From the NCBI GenBank assembly GCA_018827375.1, contig JAHJYW010000013.1:1-64000 (forward strand): a DNA stretch of 64,000 nucleotides, written 5' to 3'. This stretch comes from Alphaproteobacteria bacterium. Its GTDB lineage: Bacteria > Pseudomonadota > Alphaproteobacteria > Caulobacterales > Hyphomonadaceae. The position numbers and the translations under genes are program-made. Below the pieces are notes generated by a model. It saw only the letters and a list, made by a program, of their open reading frames with translations. It was not told the origin of the DNA and searched no databases. Within the stretch, counting starts at the first letter, position 1; every line of letters starts with the position of its first letter. Below, one piece after another: positions 59,958 to 64,000 of this stretch.

Positions 59958-61208
59958 ATGAAGCTTACCCGCCGCAATTATCTCGCCCTGAGCGCGGCTG
60001 CTCTGACCGGCGCCGCTGCTTGCCGCAGTCCGGCCATTGCCGAGACGGCGGATTCGCCAACAACACCAAGCATGCTGCCAGACCGCAACTCTTTCTCGTT
60101 GGGTTCGGTTGTCTATCTGAATGGCGGGTCGCAACACCCGATCTCGAAGCAGGCGCATCAATCTGTGGCTGCTTACCTCCAGCACCGCGAGACACATCCT
60201 GTTCCAGACCCCTATTCGCTGAACAGCGACGGCGTTATCGAGAAGTTTGCCAAGCTGGTGAATGCCGATCCTGACGAAATCACCTTCGTGCAGAGCACCA
60301 CCGCCGGCGAACAGATGATCGTGAAGTCACTGGACCTGCCGAAAACCGGCGCGAAAGTCGTGACAGATACGCTTCATTTCTTCGGGTCTTTCCCCCTCTA
60401 TGGCGAACTTGAAAAATCGGGCTGCGAAGTGACCTGGATCCAACCGCGCGACGGCCGCATCTCGCTTGAGGACATGGACAAGGCGATCACACCGGGAACG
60501 CGCCTCTTATCGCTGTCGCTTGTCTCCACCTTCAACGGATTTGAACACGACCTGAAAGCGGTGTGCGATCTTGCGCATTCGCGCGGGGCGCTTGTCTATG
60601 CCGACATCATTCACGCGGCCGGTTGCGTGCCGGTGGACCTCCATGCGAGCGGCGTCGATTTTGCCTGTTGTGCCAGCTACAAATGGCTGATGGGGGATTT
60701 CGGCCTCGGCTTTCTATACGTCCGTCGCGGTGCCATGGGCGAGTTGAAACGCACCAATTATGGCTATTACGGCATCAGCGAATTTGCGACCCACATGTAC
60801 CCCCTCGACGCGCCCGGTGACGGTTTGGTCGATTACGCGTTCTCGGACGATGCTGCAGGCTGGTTTGCGCTGGGTACCCACTCACACACAACCATTGCGA
60901 TGTTGGACGCCTCGCTGGACTATATTCAGGAAATCGGCGTCGATGCGATCCAGGCCCACGCCGTAACGCTGACCAATCGCCTGAAGGAAGGTCTGGCCTC
61001 GCAAGGCTTTCAGCTTGCCACGCCGCCGGAAACACGCACACCCATCGTGACCGCCATCTACGCCGATGCCTACAAGAAGCTGAATGACAAGATGAAAGCG
61101 GCGGGCATCGTGACGACGGTTTCGCGCAACCGGTTCCGCCCCACCGTATCTGTCTTCAACACGACGGATGACATCGAAGCGTTTCTTGAGGCCGTCGGCA
61201 AAGCTTAA
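59958..61208 (+). CDS. Tat-type exported PLP-dependent enzyme (aminotransferase class V)
   Basis: A 416-residue class V PLP enzyme, similar to isopenicillin-N-epimerase/cysteine-desulfurase-type proteins. The core is intact: ADIIHAAGC with D216 (pyridine contact), and CCASYKWLMGDFGLGFLYVR with K242, the likely PLP lysine. The N-terminus MKLTRRNYLALSAAALTGAA has twin arginines and a lipobox ending AAC (C22). A cofactor-loaded enzyme would need Tat export, so a lipid-anchored periplasmic PLP enzyme is predicted. AAGGA is 9 nt upstream of the chosen ATG. Convergent with the second S10 gene. Substrate unknown. Confidence 0.85.
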   Translation: MKLTRRNYLALSAAALTGAAACRSPAIAETADSPTTPSMLPDRNSFSLGSVVYLNGGSQHPISKQAHQSVAAYLQHRETHPVPDPYSLNSDGVIEKFAKLVNADPDEITFVQSTTAGEQMIVKSLDLPKTGAKVVTDTLHFFGSFPLYGELEKSGCEVTWIQPRDGRISLEDMDKAITPGTRLLSLSLVSTFNGFEHDLKAVCDLAHSRGALVYADIIHAAGCVPVDLHASGVDFACCASYKWLMGDFGLGFLYVRRGAMGELKRTNYGYYGISEFATHMYPLDAPGDGLVDYAFSDDAAGWFALGTHSHTTIAMLDASLDYIQEIGVDAIQAHAVTLTNRLKEGLASQGFQLATPPETRTPIVTAIYADAYKKLNDKMKAAGIVTTVSRNRFRPTVSVFNTTDDIEAFLEAVGKA

Positions 61209-61232
61209 GCCTGCCGATCCGCCAAGAGGCCC

Positions 61233-62807
61233 TTATTCTGCGGTAACGAACTCGCGCAGGTCTGAGGAGAACTCTTCGGACGTGGCGCCAAGATAGAGCA
61301 TGTGCCCGGATTCATAGTTCTCGAACCGGACCCGGTCCGATGGCAGACCGGCCTTGTCGAGTTCGGCATAGGCATCGGTCGGCATGGTCACGAGGTCGTA
61401 ATAGCCGGATGCCACGAACAGGCGCAGAGCCGGTGTGCGTCGCATCGCCCAAGCAAGGTCTACCGCATAGCTCTGGCCGGGCGCGACGCCGCGGCGTTCC
61501 CAGTTCCAGCTGGACAACAGGTCGCGCCAGTAGATGGCCGCATAAGGGCGGCCTGTGCTGATGTCGAGGTCATCGCGGATCATCTGGTTGAAAGCGGCCA
61601 CGAAGCCGGGGACATAGCGGCCCATGGCAGGATCGTCTGCAACCGGATCACCTCCGCTGTTGGCCAGCGGCAGCGTATAACGGCTGTCATACATGCCCAC
61701 TTCAAGGCCCTTGTTCTTGAGCAGGACTTTGGCGAATTCGCGTGGGTCGACATGGAGGTCATCCCCGATCTGCGCAGCGTTCAGGCCGGTGAAAGCCTCG
61801 ACTTTAGCGAGAACGGAAGCGCGTTCAGAGGTGCCAAGATTGCCTGCCTGTTGCTTCGCGAGCGCACCGGCATATTCACCGTCTGCGAAGGCACGCGCTA
61901 CGGCGTAGACCTGCGCGGCGTCCTGCCCGGAATAGGATGTTACACCATGAAAGGCCGCCGTAACCGCAAGGCCAGGCAGGCTGCGCGCAAGCTCGGCAGC
62001 AGTTGGCTTTGGTGGTTCAGCAGACAGGTCCCGGCCACTGAGCGTCGTACCCAGAAGAATGATACCATTCAGTGTGATGCCACGCATGACGCCGTTGTAG
62101 ATGGGGCCGCCGACCAGCGCCCGTGGCAGGACGGCAGCGCGCATGGAGCCGTAGCTTTCGCCGAGCACATACTTTGGTGCGTTCCAGCGGCCGTGCTCGC
62201 TCAACCAGAGTTCAATGAACTGAGCGACGGACTCTGCGTCCTCATCCACACCCCAGAATGTCTTGGCATCGACACCGTCTGCGGAGCGGCTGAAGCCTGT
62301 CCCCACCGGGTCAATGAAAACAAGATCGGCGACATCGAGAATGCTGTTCGGATTGTCTTCGAGGCCAAAGGGCGGCGTGTTCGATGGGTCCACCTCCTTG
62401 TCCAGAACAACACGACGGGGACCGATCGCGCCCATGTGAATCCAGAGCGATGCCGATCCGGGACCGCCATTGAAAACGAACATGACCGGACGGCCTTCCG
62501 TCGGCACGTCTGTCCGCAGGTAAGAGAACGAGAAAATGGTGGCACGCGCATGCCCCTGCATGTCGCGCAGGACGGTATCGCCGGCGACGGCATCATAGGC
62601 GACAACCTTGTCCCCAATGCGCATCTCATGGCTTGTCACGCTGCGATAGATGTCATCAGCCTTGGCCTCATCCGGAGCAATGCTTTGCGCAGGCGCAAGC
62701 GAAACGGTAGGCTCTGATGTTTGCGGTTCAGCTGTGGCGCAGGAAGTGATGCTAGCAACGAGCCCGGCACATGCGAGCGCGGTCGTAATGAGCTTGAAGG
62801 TCTTCAT
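61233..62807 (-). CDS. S10-family serine carboxypeptidase lipoprotein (second copy)
   Basis: A 524-residue S10-like peptidase. Signal MKTFKLITTALACAGLVASI ends in ITSC (C23). It has FVFNGGPGSASLW (around 112), the nucleophile GESYG with S218, an Asp in VASGYYDLVTMPT and the His in YESGHMLYLG. It is divergent from the first copy (GESYG here, GQSYG there). The start overlaps the stop of the cyclodeaminase gene (ATGA); convergent with the PLP-enzyme gene 24 bp away. Confidence 0.88.
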   Translation of the reverse strand: MKTFKLITTALACAGLVASITSCATAEPQTSEPTVSLAPAQSIAPDEAKADDIYRSVTSHEMRIGDKVVAYDAVAGDTVLRDMQGHARATIFSFSYLRTDVPTEGRPVMFVFNGGPGSASLWIHMGAIGPRRVVLDKEVDPSNTPPFGLEDNPNSILDVADLVFIDPVGTGFSRSADGVDAKTFWGVDEDAESVAQFIELWLSEHGRWNAPKYVLGESYGSMRAAVLPRALVGGPIYNGVMRGITLNGIILLGTTLSGRDLSAEPPKPTAAELARSLPGLAVTAAFHGVTSYSGQDAAQVYAVARAFADGEYAGALAKQQAGNLGTSERASVLAKVEAFTGLNAAQIGDDLHVDPREFAKVLLKNKGLEVGMYDSRYTLPLANSGGDPVADDPAMGRYVPGFVAAFNQMIRDDLDISTGRPYAAIYWRDLLSSWNWERRGVAPGQSYAVDLAWAMRRTPALRLFVASGYYDLVTMPTDAYAELDKAGLPSDRVRFENYESGHMLYLGATSEEFSSDLREFVTAE

Positions 62808-63760
62808 GAATTCTGCGCTTTCAATGCTGCGTATATATATTCGGCCGAGGCGATATCCTGGATGACATGTCCGAGCGACTTGTAAATCGTGATATCTGTA
62901 TCTGACTGCCGCCCAGCAATCGTTCCGAGCAGAACTTCGCCAATCTCGCCAAGAATGTGGCTCTCGCCAACAGCGCCGCTGTTCAGGGCATGCCGGAATT
63001 CAGCGCCTTGGGCACGCACCGAGTCAGATGAATCTGCATAGAACCGGGAGGCAGCGACGAGTGCGTCATCAATCTCGCGTGGACCGTCATAACTGGATCC
63101 GACAACATTGATGTGCGTACCGGCCGCAACCACGTCCGCCAACAGGATGGGATCGGGCGATGCCGTAACTGTACAGACGATATCGGCCCCGGAAGCTGCC
63201 TCTGCGACCTGGACGAAAACCCGCACTGCGATCCCCGTCTTCTCGGCCACTTCGGCAGCAAGTGCTTCGGCGCGCTCTTGCGAACGTCCCCAGATACGAA
63301 TTTCATCAAGCTCACGCACATGCGGCATCGCGAGGGCGTGATGCAGCGCCTGCTCTCCCGTGCCGAGAATGGTGAGGATACGCGCATCGCTACGGGCGAG
63401 AACATCCGTCGCCATCGCGCTTGCACTGGCGGTGCGGATGGAAGTAATCGCGCCGGCCTCGGCGACGCAGGCGGGCGCGCCAGTCTCTGCATTGAACACA
63501 ACGACTACGCCCTGATGCGATGGCGCCGGCGCGGCGCCGCGCTCAGGCGTCACGCAGATGAGCTTTGAGCCGAACGCAGCTTCCGGCCCCATTGTGCCCG
63601 CCATGACACCAAACATGCGGCCATGATCAAGGGGCATGATCTGCCGCAGCATCTGGGCTGTCTTGCCGCTTGAAAGGCGCACCATCGCGGACCGCATCAC
63701 CGGGATACAGGCATCGTAAGTCAGCGTTGAGGTGACTTCATCCGGTCCGATGAGCAACAT
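62804..63760 (-). CDS. Ornithine cyclodeaminase / mu-crystallin-family protein
   Basis: A 318-residue NAD(P)-dependent enzyme of the ornithine cyclodeaminase family. The Rossmann motif reads ILGTGEQALHHALAMPHVRE, with GRSQERAEALAAEV, and the upstream core contains MFGVMAGTMGPEAAFGSKLI and AGAITSIRTASASAMATDVL. Members include ornithine cyclodeaminase, ketimine reductase and alanine dehydrogenase-type enzymes. No export signal, so cytoplasmic. It sits between two S10 genes: 12 bp after the third copy, overlapping the second by 4 bp. Confidence 0.88.
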   Translation of the reverse strand: MLLIGPDEVTSTLTYDACIPVMRSAMVRLSSGKTAQMLRQIMPLDHGRMFGVMAGTMGPEAAFGSKLICVTPERGAAPAPSHQGVVVVFNAETGAPACVAEAGAITSIRTASASAMATDVLARSDARILTILGTGEQALHHALAMPHVRELDEIRIWGRSQERAEALAAEVAEKTGIAVRVFVQVAEAASGADIVCTVTASPDPILLADVVAAGTHINVVGSSYDGPREIDDALVAASRFYADSSDSVRAQGAEFRHALNSGAVGESHILGEIGEVLLGTIAGRQSDTDITIYKSLGHVIQDIASAEYIYAALKAQNS

Positions 63761-63772
63761 GATACACCCTGT

Positions 63773-64000
63773 TCATTCAGCCATGTCAGGTTTGGTGGAT
63801 CCGTTGATCCAGTCACGAATATCCGCGCCAAAGGCCGCCGCACTGGTTTCCACTGAATAGGCCATGTGGCCGCCATTGTAGAAACTGGTTTGCACACGGT
63901 CGAGTGGCCAGTTGGACTGGGAGACAGCGTATTCGGTGGCACCAACCGTTGTCATCGTGTCCTGATATCCATTGCCGAGGAAAAGGCGGAAATCAGGATT
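63773..64000 (-). CDS. S10-family serine carboxypeptidase, C-terminal fragment cut by window edge (third copy)
   Basis: The reading frame enters from beyond 64000 and ends at 63773. The 75 visible residues contain RLFLGNGYQDTMTTVGATEY and SFYNGGHMAYSVETSAAAFG, aligning with the Asp and His regions of the S10 protein at 61233 (VASGYYDLVTMPT and YESGHMLYLG). The nucleophile lies outside the window. It is probably the first gene of a run to the cyclodeaminase and second S10 gene. Confidence 0.8.
   Translation of the reverse strand, partial: NPDFRLFLGNGYQDTMTTVGATEYAVSQSNWPLDRVQTSFYNGGHMAYSVETSAAAFGADIRDWINGSTKPDMAE

Overview
The window looks like a chromosomal segment of a GC-rich alphaproteobacterium, most likely near the Hyphomonadaceae/Caulobacterales. 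The reasons are the alphaproteobacterial RpoB/RpoC and ribosomal proteins, the many lipoproteins and TonB-type outer-membrane features, DUF1499, DUF3604 and DUF3667 proteins, and several promoters that fit the Caulobacter housekeeping pattern (TTGACGS, 10-14 bp, GCTANAWC). The assignment is an inference from sequence character; no search was run. No tRNA, rRNA, insertion sequence, prophage or CRISPR array was seen.

Bases 1-15000 are the transcription/translation core, all on the minus strand: rplK-rplA, rplJ-rplL-rpoB-rpoC, then a small membrane-protein ORF, then rpsL-rpsG-fusA-tuf (tuf runs off the left edge). Promoters, an L10-type leader, intercistronic hairpins and terminators divide it into three transcription blocks. 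The secE-nusG pair usually upstream of rplK is missing; an M48 metalloprotease lies there instead.

Bases 15100-31000 carry envelope and housekeeping genes: the M48 protease, a BON/OmpA-like protein translationally coupled to a membrane protein with a very long acidic tract and a C-terminal helix-hairpin-helix, two coupled RNA methyltransferases, a large TonB-dependent receptor with its own promoter and terminator, a DUF3667 protein, an OppA-like lipoprotein, a DUF3604 lipoprotein and an MBL hydrolase. Bases 31000-46000 are a compact mix: an ATP-grasp-like protein, a TIGR01244 phosphatase-like protein, oppBC separated from oppA and without oppDF, DUF1499, an AlkK-like acyl-CoA ligase, a GDPD lipoprotein, pdxH, aroC, a PiT-like membrane protein, methyltransferases and TlyA. 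Several convergent genes here share or abut stop codons.

Bases 46000-55600 hold a Cu/Zn-SOD-like lipoprotein with an altered zinc site, a Tat-type amidase lipoprotein, a ZntB/CorA transporter, an RND efflux pair and an MFS transporter with a soluble C-terminal domain. Bases 55600-64000 form the most interesting region: an apparently leaderless Lrp/AsnC regulator beside a cluster of an amidohydrolase, three S10 serine carboxypeptidases (one cut by the window edge), a Tat-type exported PLP enzyme and an ornithine-cyclodeaminase-family enzyme. Four of these enzymes carry lipoboxes, so the cluster looks like a membrane-anchored periplasmic peptide or N-acyl-amino-acid processing system with one cytoplasmic step.
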